Below are positions 54,296 to 62,015 of a DNA stretch of 64,000 nt, one piece after another. The translations under genes were made by a program, and so were the position numbers. This stretch comes from Paenibacillus periandrae. GTDB lineage: Bacteria > Bacillota > Bacilli > Paenibacillales > NBRC-103111. The stretch spans positions 1-64,000 of the forward strand of contig NZ_JAJNMU010000037.1 in assembly GCF_022458865.1 (NCBI RefSeq), written 5' to 3'. The notes beneath the pieces were generated by a model. The model had not been told where the DNA came from and made no database searches. It worked only from the letters and a program-made list of their open reading frames with translations. Positions within the stretch are counted from its first letter, which is position 1, and each line of letters begins with the position of its first letter.

Positions 54296-54367
54296 ATTAT
54301 CCCAGAATTAACACACAGTTAACTCACCGTTAAAATTGGGATAACACTATCTACGTAGTATGTAGAT
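54296..54367. promoter_or_regulatory. LysR operator candidate, copy 1
   Basis: Between the divergent aldolase and LysR genes lies an inverted repeat ATTATCCCAGAATTAAC ... GTTAAAATTGGGATAAC (54296-54345) with an inner GTTAAC, followed by ATCTAC-7-GTAGAT (54349-54367). The first repeat is nearly identical in copy 2 at 57271, while sequence around it has diverged, which points to function. TACAAT at 54374 may be the LysR -10 element. Confidence 0.7.
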
Positions 54368-54392
54368 AAAATCTACAATATGGGGGATTTAC

Positions 54393-55310
54393 ATGAACTT
54401 ACAGCAATTAAAAATACTCGTGTTATTGGCAGAACACAAAAAAGTGACTGTTGTTGCCGAAATGCTAAAACTAAAGCATCCAACCGTGATTTTTCATATG
54501 AAAAAACTAGAAGCGTACCTGGGTGCAACTTTATTTGAAAAAAGACAAAACCGGATTTTTTTGACTCATGCCGCCACTCTGCTTCTGCCTTACGCTCGCC
54601 AAATGGTCTCCAGTGCCGAAGAAGCCGAGGCCGTGCTGCTCAAATCATTACAAAACTTTGAAAATAAAATTACCATCGGGTGTACGGCTACTGTAGGAAA
54701 ATATTTTCTCCCTCATTTGCTTAACCATTTGCGACAAGCCTTTCCTAATGTGAACGTAGATATTAAGATCGAAAAGTCGGATATTATCGCAACTTTGTTG
54801 GCAAGCTTTCAAATTGACTTTGGAATTTTAATGGAGCGTCATATCGAAAGATACGACTTTTCAAAACTCCCCCTCTTTGACGACGTTTACGGTATTGCAC
54901 TATCCCCGTCTCATCCGCTGGCCAATATCGAATCGATTCATCCCATACAAATCGAAAACGATCGTTGGCTTATTCGTGAGCAAGGAGCACTATCGCGTAA
55001 GGTTTTCGATGAGTGGACATTACAGCATAAGTTGAATCTTCATGCAGTTTCAGAGTTCGGAGCATCTGACGCCATAAAGGAGGCGGTTATATCGGGTCTG
55101 GGGATCTCCATTATGGATTATTTATCGGTTTTTGAAGAAGTTAAGAAAGATAAGCTTATCTTTAAAAAACTGGAGTCCGTCCCCACTCAAAAATTATGCT
55201 TCATTTATAGCAATAAACGCTCCTACAACCTGCAAATGAAACAACTTATAGACTTATTTTCTAATCAGCTTTTGATCCACCAATTAACTAACCTAGTTTT
55301 CGAACGTTGA
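54393..55310 (+). CDS. LysR-family transcriptional regulator, copy 1
   Basis: 305 residues. N-terminal winged helix (LKILVLLAEHKKVTVVAEML, KHPTVIFHMKKLEAYLGATL) and a C-terminal periplasmic-binding-like effector domain (KITIGCTATVGKYFLPHLL). It diverges from the aldolase gene and probably activates the operon in response to a pathway intermediate. The start ATG follows GGGGG. Confidence 0.93.
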   Translation: MNLQQLKILVLLAEHKKVTVVAEMLKLKHPTVIFHMKKLEAYLGATLFEKRQNRIFLTHAATLLLPYARQMVSSAEEAEAVLLKSLQNFENKITIGCTATVGKYFLPHLLNHLRQAFPNVNVDIKIEKSDIIATLLASFQIDFGILMERHIERYDFSKLPLFDDVYGIALSPSHPLANIESIHPIQIENDRWLIREQGALSRKVFDEWTLQHKLNLHAVSEFGASDAIKEAVISGLGISIMDYLSVFEEVKKDKLIFKKLESVPTQKLCFIYSNKRSYNLQMKQLIDLFSNQLLIHQLTNLVFER

Positions 55311-55321
55311 GTTCATGATTT

Positions 55322-55637
55322 TTGCAAAATGCGTTCGATTTCTTGGCCGCCTCATTCAGCGCTGCCTTGGGTGTTTAGGAAGGATTCAGGAGTGCTTTTT
55401 GAATTTCTGAATTAAAATTTTACCGATTTCATAGTAGGCCAACTCCATAAGCCGCGGCGATGCGAACTCCATTTGATCCGAAGCGATCTTGAACAGACGA
55501 TTCTTTTTAAACACGTCCTGCATCTCTTGACTGTTAATCGCGGAATGACGGGTCGGCTGATAGCCTGTAATGAGGCTCGAAGTAACGGTTTGTTTCGCAT
55601 CGGTCATCCACTTCATAAATGTCCGTGCCGATTCCTC
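55322..55637 (-). pseudogene. Binding-protein gene fragment, duplicate 2
   Basis: Codons reading FMKWMTDAKQTVTSSLITGY, QPTRHSAINSQEMQDVFKKN, RLMELAYYEIGKI match the C-terminus of the UgpB-type protein at 48333. The 5' part is replaced at about 55640 by sequence from the ribosome-site region and the metallo-hydrolase gene. A frameshift near 55410 separates the final residues. Confidence 0.85.
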
Positions 55638-55639
55638 CT

Positions 55640-55757
55640 TAGATTCGATATTCATACCGGTGGCTGCAACTCTGGTCACTAATTAAATGCGAGGGTGCCC
55701 CTCCTGCCGCATTAAGTGGAATTCTGTGCTTGTGTCCTAATATTTTCAGATTCACTA
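55640..55757 (-). pseudogene. Metallo-hydrolase gene fragment, duplicate 2
   Basis: About 35 codons from a GTG/ATG-type start matching the N-terminus of the hydrolase at 50395: NLKILGHKHRIPLNAAGGAP then SHLISDQ (compare MRLQILGPWVLAPLDAAGAA, PSYLVSDQ). The rest is deleted, fusing this start to the binding-protein tail. Confidence 0.7.
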
Positions 55758-55791
55758 TTATCTTTTCCTCTCCTTTGGCTACATATATCCA

Positions 55792-56832
55792 CTACCAACA
55801 GTTGATTTGATCGGCCACCGCCAGCGCTGCCCGTTCGGCATCGCTAGACGAGACGCACTGGTGAAAGGCTAGTCGGACCGAATTGTTGGGCCTGACTTTG
55901 CCCAGCACGCCATGCAGTGCCAGCTCATCAAGAAATTTTTCGGACGTTTGGCCACTCTGAGAGATATCCAGCAGTACAAGATTCGTCTGTACCTCTCGGA
56001 CCAGCTTCGCAGACGGCGCCTTGGCTTTCAAAACTTTTACAAAAAGCTGCGCGTTTGCGTGATCCTCTTTCAAGCGCTCAATATTGTTTTGCAATACGTA
56101 GATGCCCGGGGCTGCGATGATACCAGCTTTATGAATGGTTCCGCCCAGCAGCTTTCTGATTTTGCGCGTACGTTCAATCCATGTTTTCTCCCCGCAGAGC
56201 ACACCTCCTATTGGTGCCCCCAGTCCCTTAGAAAGGCAGATCGCTACTGAATTCACATGTTGGCACAACTCCCGCGCTGGTATACTCAGCGCACAGCTAG
56301 CATTGAATAGGCGCGCGCCATCCACATGTATGTGAACAGACCGTTTGTGGGCGTAAAGAGAAATCTCTTTAAGCGCCTCGGGGGGAATACAAACGCCTCC
56401 CGTAAAATTGAGGGTATTCTCCAGACAGATCAGCGAGGGATTATTCCGCTCCACCAGTTGCCCGATGTCTTCCACATCTGGGGCGCCCTGTTGTGTCAAA
56501 CCATAAAAGATCGGGACGCGCCTTCCAAAATCCGGGTGAAAGGCAAAATACTGCCCAAAGCGGTATAGATGCATATCCCGCTCAACCAGCACCTGTTCCC
56601 CCGGCGCGGCACAAGCGTACACAGCCGCCAAGTTTGCCATGGTGACTGTGGGAAACAACGCAGCGTCCTGCTTACCAGTTATGTCGCAGGCTAACTGTTG
56701 CAGTTCTTTGACCTTCTCATCGTCGTCCATATCCTCCTGCGTCTGCCCGTCGTCGCCCAGCCGCTCCGTGATAATGTTCGCCAGCATAGCAGACGGTATT
56801 CTTGCTGCGGTGTCGCTGCGTAAATCAATCAT
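55792..56832 (-). CDS. ltaE: Low-specificity threonine aldolase-like PLP enzyme, copy 2
   Basis: 346 residues, closely similar to copy 1 along the whole length. The PLP Lys is in CLSKGLGAPIGG with the normal Ser, and VHIHVDGARLFNA carries the cofactor Asp. The start ATG follows AAAAAAGGGAG. Its neighbours in this block (aldolase, hydrolase, binding protein) are fragments, and the isomerase and dehydrogenase are missing, yet this gene is intact, so it may be retained for its own function under the second LysR regulator. Confidence 0.9.
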   Translation of the reverse strand: MIDLRSDTAARIPSAMLANIITERLGDDGQTQEDMDDDEKVKELQQLACDITGKQDAALFPTVTMANLAAVYACAAPGEQVLVERDMHLYRFGQYFAFHPDFGRRVPIFYGLTQQGAPDVEDIGQLVERNNPSLICLENTLNFTGGVCIPPEALKEISLYAHKRSVHIHVDGARLFNASCALSIPARELCQHVNSVAICLSKGLGAPIGGVLCGEKTWIERTRKIRKLLGGTIHKAGIIAAPGIYVLQNNIERLKEDHANAQLFVKVLKAKAPSAKLVREVQTNLVLLDISQSGQTSEKFLDELALHGVLGKVRPNNSVRLAFHQCVSSSDAERAALAVADQINCW

Positions 56833-56853
56833 TGTAGATTCTCCCTTTTTTCA

Positions 56854-57117
56854 TTAAGCATATATGGCCCGGACGTCCAATCTTTCAAGATTTCCCGCCG
56901 TACCCGCTATCTTCTCAGACTCTATTATTTTTGAAAATGCGTCATTCATAACCTTTTTTACCACAGGATGCCCGGCATCCCCGGGATACCCGAGAGATTG
57001 AGAAAGGTCGGATGGACCTATAAATAACACATCAATTCCTTCAACTTTAACGATTGAATCAATCTTCTCAACAGCGTCCTTATGTTGACCAAAACGTAAA
57101 AGGTTCCCCGTGGCCAC
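56854..57117 (-). pseudogene. HpcH/HpaI aldolase fragment, duplicate 2
   Basis: About 70 codons (DSIVKVEGIDVLFIGPSDLS, GYPGDAGHPVVKKVMNDAFS, IAGTAGNLE) match the central-to-late part of the aldolase at 53476. The N-terminal 150 residues and the C-terminal end are gone; foreign codons flank both sides. It cannot form the barrel. Confidence 0.85.
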
Positions 57118-57270
57118 ACAACAGCAAGCTTATACTCTTGATCACTTTCCACCAAAATTTTGGTTCACTGTTTTCTTCTCAATTCTTCCCACACTTCCTT
57201 TTTCAAAATTAATCGACTATCGGGTTGAAATACGCTTCAAGATCTTGCTATTTCATAATAAAACGATGCA

Positions 57271-57340
57271 ATTATCCCAGAATTAACACTAAGTTAACTC
57301 ACCGTTAAAATAGGGATAACACTAGATACATACTATGTAT
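57271..57340. promoter_or_regulatory. LysR operator candidate, copy 2
   Basis: Inverted repeat ATTATCCCAGAATTAAC ... GTTAAAATAGGGATAAC (57271-57320), differing from copy 1 by one base in the arms, followed by a weaker ATACATACTATGTAT palindrome. It lies upstream of the second LysR gene. Confidence 0.65.
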
Positions 57341-57367
57341 ATAATATTTACACTATGGGGGATTGAC

Positions 57368-58267
57368 ATGAACTTACAGCAATTAAAAATACTCGTGTTC
57401 ATGGCGGAACATAAAAAAGTGACTGTTGTTGCCGAAATGCTTAAGGTAAAACATCCAAGCGTGCTTTTTCACATGAAAAAATTAGAATCGTTCATGGGTG
57501 CAACTTTATTTGAACGTAGACAAAACCGGATTTTTTTGACTCATGCCGCCACTCTACTTCTGCCTTACGCTCGCCAAATGGTTTCCTGTGCAGAAGAAGC
57601 CCAAGCCGTCCTGTTGAAATCATTACAAAACTCTGAAAATAAAATCACCATCGGATGCACGGTTAATGTAGGAAAATATATTCTCCCTAATTTCCTTAAC
57701 CATTTACAACAAGCTTTTCCCCATGTGAACGTAGATATTAAGATCGAAAAGCCGGAAATGATCGCAAGTTTGTTGGCAAGATTTCAAATTGACTTTGGAA
57801 TTTTAATGGAGTTTCATATCGAAAAATACGACTTTTCAAAACTCCCCCTCCTTGACGATGTATACGGTGTTGTACTATACCCATCTCATCCTCTGGCAAA
57901 TATCGAATCGATTCATCCCATACAAATCGAAAACGATCGTTGGCTTATTCGTGAGAAAGGAACATTAACGCGTAAAATTTTCAATGAGTGGACTTCACAG
58001 CATAAGTTGGATTTTCATGCAGTTTCAGAGTTCGGAGATACTGACGCGATAAAGGAGGCGGTTATGTCGTGTCTGGGGATCTCAATTATGAATTATTTAA
58101 CGGTTTTTGAAGAAGTTAAGAAAAATAAGCTTATCTTTAAAAAATTAGAGTCCGTCCCCCCTCAAAAATTATGCTTCATCTATAGCAATAAACGCTCCTA
58201 CAACTTACAAATGAAACAGCTTATAGACTTATTTTCCAATCATCTTTTGATCCCCCAATTAATCTAG
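57368..58267 (+). CDS. LysR-family transcriptional regulator, copy 2
   Basis: About 299 residues, closely similar to copy 1 (winged helix LKILVFMAEHKKVTVVAEML; effector domain KITIGCTVNVGKYILPNFL). The start ATG at 57368 matches copy 1, though the frame is open 11 codons earlier. Both copies are intact, so the paralogues may have diverged in effector or target, with near-identical operators. Confidence 0.92.
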   Translation: MNLQQLKILVFMAEHKKVTVVAEMLKVKHPSVLFHMKKLESFMGATLFERRQNRIFLTHAATLLLPYARQMVSCAEEAQAVLLKSLQNSENKITIGCTVNVGKYILPNFLNHLQQAFPHVNVDIKIEKPEMIASLLARFQIDFGILMEFHIEKYDFSKLPLLDDVYGVVLYPSHPLANIESIHPIQIENDRWLIREKGTLTRKIFNEWTSQHKLDFHAVSEFGDTDAIKEAVMSCLGISIMNYLTVFEEVKKNKLIFKKLESVPPQKLCFIYSNKRSYNLQMKQLIDLFSNHLLIPQLI

Positions 58268-58445
58268 ATTTCGAACGTTGAGCTCATCATTTTTACAAAA
58301 GATAATTGAAAAGGTGCACCAAATCAAGGAAAATGGTATCTGCCAAGACAACCAAAAACCCTTGAGAGGAGCACCTAATGGTGAACAGTATCGTTTTTTA
58401 TTTTTTTCAATTGTTTGCAAATGTGCTTCAGTACGATTTCCGGCC

Positions 58446-58936
58446 AAACTCATCTTACTTTTTCAGTATAGCGTTCGATTTCTTGGCTGCCTCATCCAGC
58501 GCTGCCTTGGGCGTATAGGAAGGATCCTGCAGCGCTTTTTGAATTTTGTATTTAAGATTTTACCGATTTCATAGTAGGCCAACTCCATAGGCCGTGGCGC
58601 TGCGAACTCCATTTGATCCGAAGCGACCTTGAACAGACGATTCTTTTTAAACACATCCTGCATCTCTTGACTGTTAATCGCTGAATGACGGGTCGGCTGA
58701 TAACCGGTAATGATGCTCGAAGTAACGGTTTGTTTCGTGCCGGTCATCCATTTCATAAATTTCAAGGTCGCTTCCTGTTTGTCTTGCGGCAAATGAGCAA
58801 GCATGGCAATATTGCTGCCGAGCGAGGTAGAGCCTTGACTCACTTTAGCCGGCATTAAAGTCGCACCAAGCTCAGCTCCCGCTTGTTGAAAAGCATCCGA
58901 CAATGTCGTGATCCAGGAGGACGATTGAATAAACAT
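58446..58936 (-). pseudogene. Binding-protein gene fragment, duplicate 3
   Basis: About 155 codons from FIQSSSWITTLSDAFQQAGA to YYEIGKILNTKFKKR match the C-terminal third of the UgpB-type protein at 48333. A frameshift near 58555 alters the end (the homologous tail AALDEAAKKSNAILKK is visible in another frame). The 5' end is cut at 58936. Confidence 0.85.
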
Positions 58937-58944
58937 CGCTCCCG

Positions 58945-59103
58945 TTAGGAGTTCAGTAACTTAACGTTTAGATGTATGTCTAGAATTTCGATAACTTCAG
59001 CAATTCCAACTTTCTTTGAGCCTTCCATGAAATACCCTATAACCCCATTTTGAATCCTTTTCGCATGTACTTCTTTCCTCATTTCAGGGAAGAGAATCCA
59101 CAT
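58945..59103 (-). CDS. Small hypothetical protein (52 residues)
   Basis: A frame starting MWILFPEMRKEVHAKRIQNG behind AAGGAACTGCTCTG and ending EILDIHLNVKLLNS. It is below the usual length cut-off, and I do not recognise it. It abuts the fragment of the binding-protein gene, so it may itself be a C-terminal remnant of a longer gene. No coding partner is adjacent. Confidence 0.35.
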   Translation of the reverse strand: MWILFPEMRKEVHAKRIQNGVIGYFMEGSKKVGIAEVIEILDIHLNVKLLNS

Positions 59104-59104
59104 C

Positions 59105-59240
59105 AGAGCAGTTCCTTCTAACGGTCACATTTTAAAAGACCGCACCGCTAAAAGCTCGGCCATAATCGTATTTGAAACGGAAAAATACGACAGCCTTGAC
59201 GCGATAAAGGCCGCCTATCCTGCGCGGGAACAGACGTAAA
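59105..59240 (+). pseudogene. Plus-strand reading-frame remnant
   Basis: About 44 codons without a start, reading KSSAIIVFETEKYDSLDAIK then AAYPAREQT and a TAA. It looks like a protein C-terminus cut at its left side. The family is not recognised. It overlaps no other gene. Confidence 0.3.
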
Positions 59241-59307
59241 TTAGTTATTGTGCGTTCCTCCACAATATAGTAATATATGGGTATATCCGGAAGCATCGGT
59301 ATGACGA

Positions 59308-59340
59308 AGAATCCGCGGAGAAGAACTCTGCGGATTTTTG
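59308..59340 (+). terminator. Terminator ahead of zinc-ribbon gene
   Basis: Hairpin arms AATCCGCGGAG/CTCTGCGGATT followed by TTTTG. It separates the remnant at 59105 from the next transcription unit. Confidence 0.7.
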
Positions 59341-59359
59341 CGTTGAAGGAGAACACGCG

Positions 59360-59595
59360 ATGAAATATACGTTCCATAACGATACCGCCGCGTTGTACAC
59401 ATGCCTCAATGTCGGGACAATCTGTGCGCGGAATGTAAGCCGGGTCACCGTTTCCGCTGTGGCTGCGAGTTAAAACGAATTCTTCCGACAGAGGCCAGCG
59501 TACCGGAAAAACAACGGAAAATGGAAAGCGTTCTTATTCGTATCGCGTTGTGGATCGGCATCGCACATTTGATAGTCTACATAATGGTTAAGTGA
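59360..59595 (+). pseudogene. B-box-like zinc-ribbon membrane protein, frameshifted
   Basis: The frame opens MKYTFHNDTAALYTC behind AAGGAGAACACGCG and, one base shift later, continues QCRDNLCAECKPGHRFRCGC, then a hydrophobic end RIALWIGIAHLIVYIMV. The expected TC-P-QC zinc knuckle needs one more C at 59404-59405 (TGCCT for TGCCCT). The joined product of about 78 residues has four CxxC-type cysteine pairs and one C-terminal membrane helix, like the intact relative at 60035. Confidence 0.7.
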
Positions 59596-59640
59596 CTGGC
59601 CGTGCTTAATCTACATATATAGCAGAAGGGAATTCATGAA

Positions 59641-60015
59641 ATGGTAACTCAACTTATTATCTCTATTGTAATTATTGTCTCTTCGTTTATCTCCGGTTCA
59701 GCTACCCAAGATAAGAAGTATATTAAACGCGTTATTGCGCTCCAAGGCGAAAGAATCAGCGTTAAGGGAGCTAGTGTTTACGTTAACGGTAATCTACTGG
59801 AAGAACCGTATTTAAAGGCCGCCGTAGACGCAGCTTCAGCTAAAGAAAAACCGTACAATACTCGTAATTTTCCGGAGAAAACGGTTCCCGACGGTACAGT
59901 CTTCGTTATGGGAGATAATCGCTCAAACAGCGCTGACAGCCGGGATATAGGATTCATTAAAAACGATCAGATCATCGGTAAGGTCACGGTAATAAACGGA
60001 ATAGCGGTTGAATAA
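59641..60015 (+). CDS. Signal peptidase I-like protein lacking the serine box
   Basis: 124 residues. Residues 27-40 (KKYIKRVIALQGERIS) hold the family Lys box, and EKTVPDGTVFVMGDNRSNSA with DSRDIGFIKNDQIIGKV is the conserved C-terminal box. The catalytic Ser segment (SMxPT) that should precede the Lys by 40-50 residues is absent: the single membrane segment runs almost directly into the Lys box. It should be inactive as a peptidase, or it may be an internally deleted gene that kept its frame. It lies between two zinc-ribbon genes in one unit. Confidence 0.75.
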   Translation: MVTQLIISIVIIVSSFISGSATQDKKYIKRVIALQGERISVKGASVYVNGNLLEEPYLKAAVDAASAKEKPYNTRNFPEKTVPDGTVFVMGDNRSNSADSRDIGFIKNDQIIGKVTVINGIAVE

Positions 60016-60034
60016 CGCATAGGAGGTATCGATT

Positions 60035-60355
60035 ATGCGCGTTAATCACATCCGTATCAAAACGAATTGCTCGGCGCATACGGAAATCAACGCAGTAACT
60101 ACGTGCATCCAATGCGGAGATGGACTGTGCATGAATTGTCATAACGATAATAATCCCGGATTCTGCTACCGTTGTAGCGGACGCCCGGCCGTTATGAAGC
60201 GCGTGGAAGAACCGAGTGCGCAAGTAACGCGGGAGAAACGTATTAAGCGGGTGGTAATAATCGTATCTCTAACGATAATCGGCTTAATTTGCGCGTATAT
60301 AGGTGCGATTGGCTTGTTTTTGTGGTTGGTCCATAAGGGTATGAATTCCGGTTAA
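60035..60355 (+). CDS. B-box-like zinc-ribbon protein with C-terminal membrane helix
   Basis: 106 residues. The cytosolic part has a zinc-finger pattern CSAH...TTCIQCGDGLCMNCH and GFCYRCSG, similar to B-box-type zinc ribbons of small Firmicute membrane proteins. Residues 72-98 are a single membrane helix (VVIIVSLTIIGLICAYIGAI). The start follows GGAGGTATCGATT. Function unknown. It is a paralogue of the frameshifted gene at 59360. Confidence 0.7.
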   Translation: MRVNHIRIKTNCSAHTEINAVTTCIQCGDGLCMNCHNDNNPGFCYRCSGRPAVMKRVEEPSAQVTREKRIKRVVIIVSLTIIGLICAYIGAIGLFLWLVHKGMNSG

Positions 60356-60393
60356 ACAACGAAGTCCACAAACAAAGGAGGAACCGCTTTTTC

Positions 60394-60702
60394 ATGAAGC
60401 TTTTTACAAAGGAAACAAAGAAAATCATAGTTGACGGATGCGCGTTCCATTGTTTAATTGACCAAACACCAAACCATGAGTTTGTTACTTTTAAAATCTA
60501 CCCATCAAGAACCAAAACATCTCATGTTCTGATTTCATTTACCTGGGCAGCAACTTGGCATATTAACCTTCATAAGCCAAATGTTTGCGCTAAATTAGTA
60601 AAATACACCATAGAAAAAGGATGGGACCCCACAAAGGAAAAGAAAGTAATGATAGTAGAACAAGGAGATTTTCTTATTAAAGAATTAGATTTAGACGTAT
60701 AA
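60394..60702 (+). CDS. Hypothetical protein (102 residues)
   Basis: A soluble protein starting MKLFTKETKKIIVDG behind AAAGGAGGAACCGC. Alternating hydrophobic residues suggest a beta-rich fold (FVTFKIYPS, HVLISFTWAATWHINLH); Trp and His are frequent in that middle. I do not recognise the family. It is the last gene of the plus-strand unit and lies against the IS66 remnant. Confidence 0.6.
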   Translation: MKLFTKETKKIIVDGCAFHCLIDQTPNHEFVTFKIYPSRTKTSHVLISFTWAATWHINLHKPNVCAKLVKYTIEKGWDPTKEKKVMIVEQGDFLIKELDLDV

Positions 60703-60834
60703 AACTTACCTCACTTTGCGTTATATCACGAAATCAACAAACGCCGGCGACCGTTATAAGAATTTTCCTTTTTTTCGTCTCTATTTAAGACTGATTTTAT
60801 ATTGTAAGGTGGGTCGTTAAACCATGGACCAGCA

Positions 60835-61025
60835 CTGTATCTGGTGTACCTACCGGCTTTCAACCGATCGCGTTGCCTACCACAAAAGAGAAATAGACTG
60901 TTTTGGAAAGGGTTCAACTGAAAGTTCTGCTGGACGATGCCAGCAAGGCCATCAATAGACTTTCGCATGTCGGTATAGCCACAAGCGATATAAATTTTCT
61001 CCGCTTTTGAGATGTCACCGAACAT
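60835..61025 (-). pseudogene. IS66 TnpB-like gene, truncated
   Basis: About 54 codons match the IS66 Orf2/TnpB family: KIYIACGYTDMRKSIDGLAG, FQLNPFQNSLFLFCGRQRDR. After LKA the frame runs into unrelated sequence. Family members are about 115 residues. It overlaps the end of the TnpA-like gene by 11 bases, as in intact IS66 elements. Confidence 0.85.
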
Positions 61026-61395
61026 TTTGCAGCGCCTTTAAGGTATTTTCGATCAAGATTGCGGATGCATTGTTGCGAATTTCCAGCGTTACAGCACCAA
61101 AACGTATTATGATATCTGACAATACTTCTTGATCACCGGCATTAGTACCAGCTGTAGAGACTGGAATATTTACTGGTACGATTGGATTGGAAATTGAGAT
61201 GTTTTGAGAATAAAGTGACGGGAGGGCTTCGCACGCGGCAGCGCGAACACGCCTCAACCAATAATAATAAGATTTAAGATTAATGTCATGATCAGCACAC
61301 CACGAAGAGACCGTTTGTCCACTACTGCGACATTCCCGGACAATCTCAGTCCATTTGTTTAATCGATACTGGTTAGTAACTTCCCTTGTATTCAA
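61015..61395 (-). CDS. IS66 TnpA-like protein
   Basis: About 126 residues with the N-terminal helix-turn-helix region of IS66 Orf1 (YRLNKWTEIVRECRSSGQTV, SSWCADHDINLKSYYYWLRR). The probable start is TTG at 61395 behind GGGAGGTTTAGAG; the frame is open further upstream across a perfect hairpin (GAGTTTTTCGAC/GTCGAAAAACTC, 61413-61440) that lies in the leader. Without TnpB and TnpC it has no known role. Confidence 0.8.
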   Translation of the reverse strand: MNTREVTNQYRLNKWTEIVRECRSSGQTVSSWCADHDINLKSYYYWLRRVRAAACEALPSLYSQNISISNPIVPVNIPVSTAGTNAGDQEVLSDIIIRFGAVTLEIRNNASAILIENTLKALQNVR

Positions 61396-61604
61396 CTCTA
61401 AACCTCCCTTTGGAGTTTTTCGACCGAAGTCGAAAAACTCTACAAACTCCAATTAAGGAAATTGTCTCAAAGTCTTAGGGAGGTTTCTACACACTAACTT
61501 ATTAGACGCTTACACTACACTACATTAGACTGGGAAAATAAAGTTGTTGACCGGCGACCGTTGGTTAAGTTAACCGGCAGAATTCTTCCAATATATGTTA
61601 TTCA

Positions 61605-61763
61605 ACGCGATGCTCATTCGCTCTCGTTCCGTCCGCGCGGGACGAACCTTTGGCTTCGCTCCCCCTTGCTGCACATAACAGAAAACGCCACTACGTTTTC
61701 GTAGTGACGTTTTCTTTATGGAGCATAGGGGGGATCGAACCCCTGACCTCATCGCTGCCAGTG
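61605..61763 (-). other. tRNA-Ala(GGC) 3' half with hairpin and conserved tail
   Basis: On the minus strand 61763-61719 reads the anticodon loop CTGGCAG, stem GCGATG, variable region, T-arm GGGGTTCGATCCCC and acceptor TATGCTCCA of a tRNA-Ala with anticodon GGC. The 5' half is missing: upstream sequence does not pair. Behind it come a strong hairpin (61681-61714, GAAAACGTCACTACG/CGTAGTGGCGTTTTC) and a tail with GGTTCGTCCCGCGCGGACGG. The same order occurs at 39.1-39.3 kb. The 620-base gap 61396-62015 otherwise contains only the IS66 end. Confidence 0.65.
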
Positions 61764-62015
61764 GAGAGATGGGGTTTTGTACGTTAGGGAAAGAGCGGAT
61801 AGAAACCTTGTGGTACAAGGCTTCTCTGAGTTTTTTGTTTATACGTTCGAGTACCCGAGACACTCAGAAAAGAAAAAGTGTGACCAAAAAATGCCTTACT
61901 TTCATGAAAGTAAAAGAACCCAGCCAACAGGGCATAGGTTCCGAGATTTTAATGAGTTTTCAGGTGATATGTTAAAGAAGAAACTAATTTTTTTGACCAA
62001 ATCTTCTATCGAGAA

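Larger units (their letters stand above)
60744..61562 (-). mobile_element. IS66-family element remnant
   Basis: The left end by transcription carries the terminal sequence GTAAGCGTCTAATAAG (61513 downward) typical of IS66. Two of the three usual genes follow: TnpA-like (complete) and TnpB-like (truncated); the TnpC transposase is missing. The 12-base sequence CCGGCGACCGTT occurs on both sides (60744-60755 and 61551-61562). The element cannot move on its own. Confidence 0.75.

Noticed and set aside
61570..61863. Minus-strand frame of 97 codons across the tRNA-Ala remnant and its tail
   Set aside because: It reads through tRNA T-arm and terminator sequence. Such frames near tRNA genes are usually spurious.
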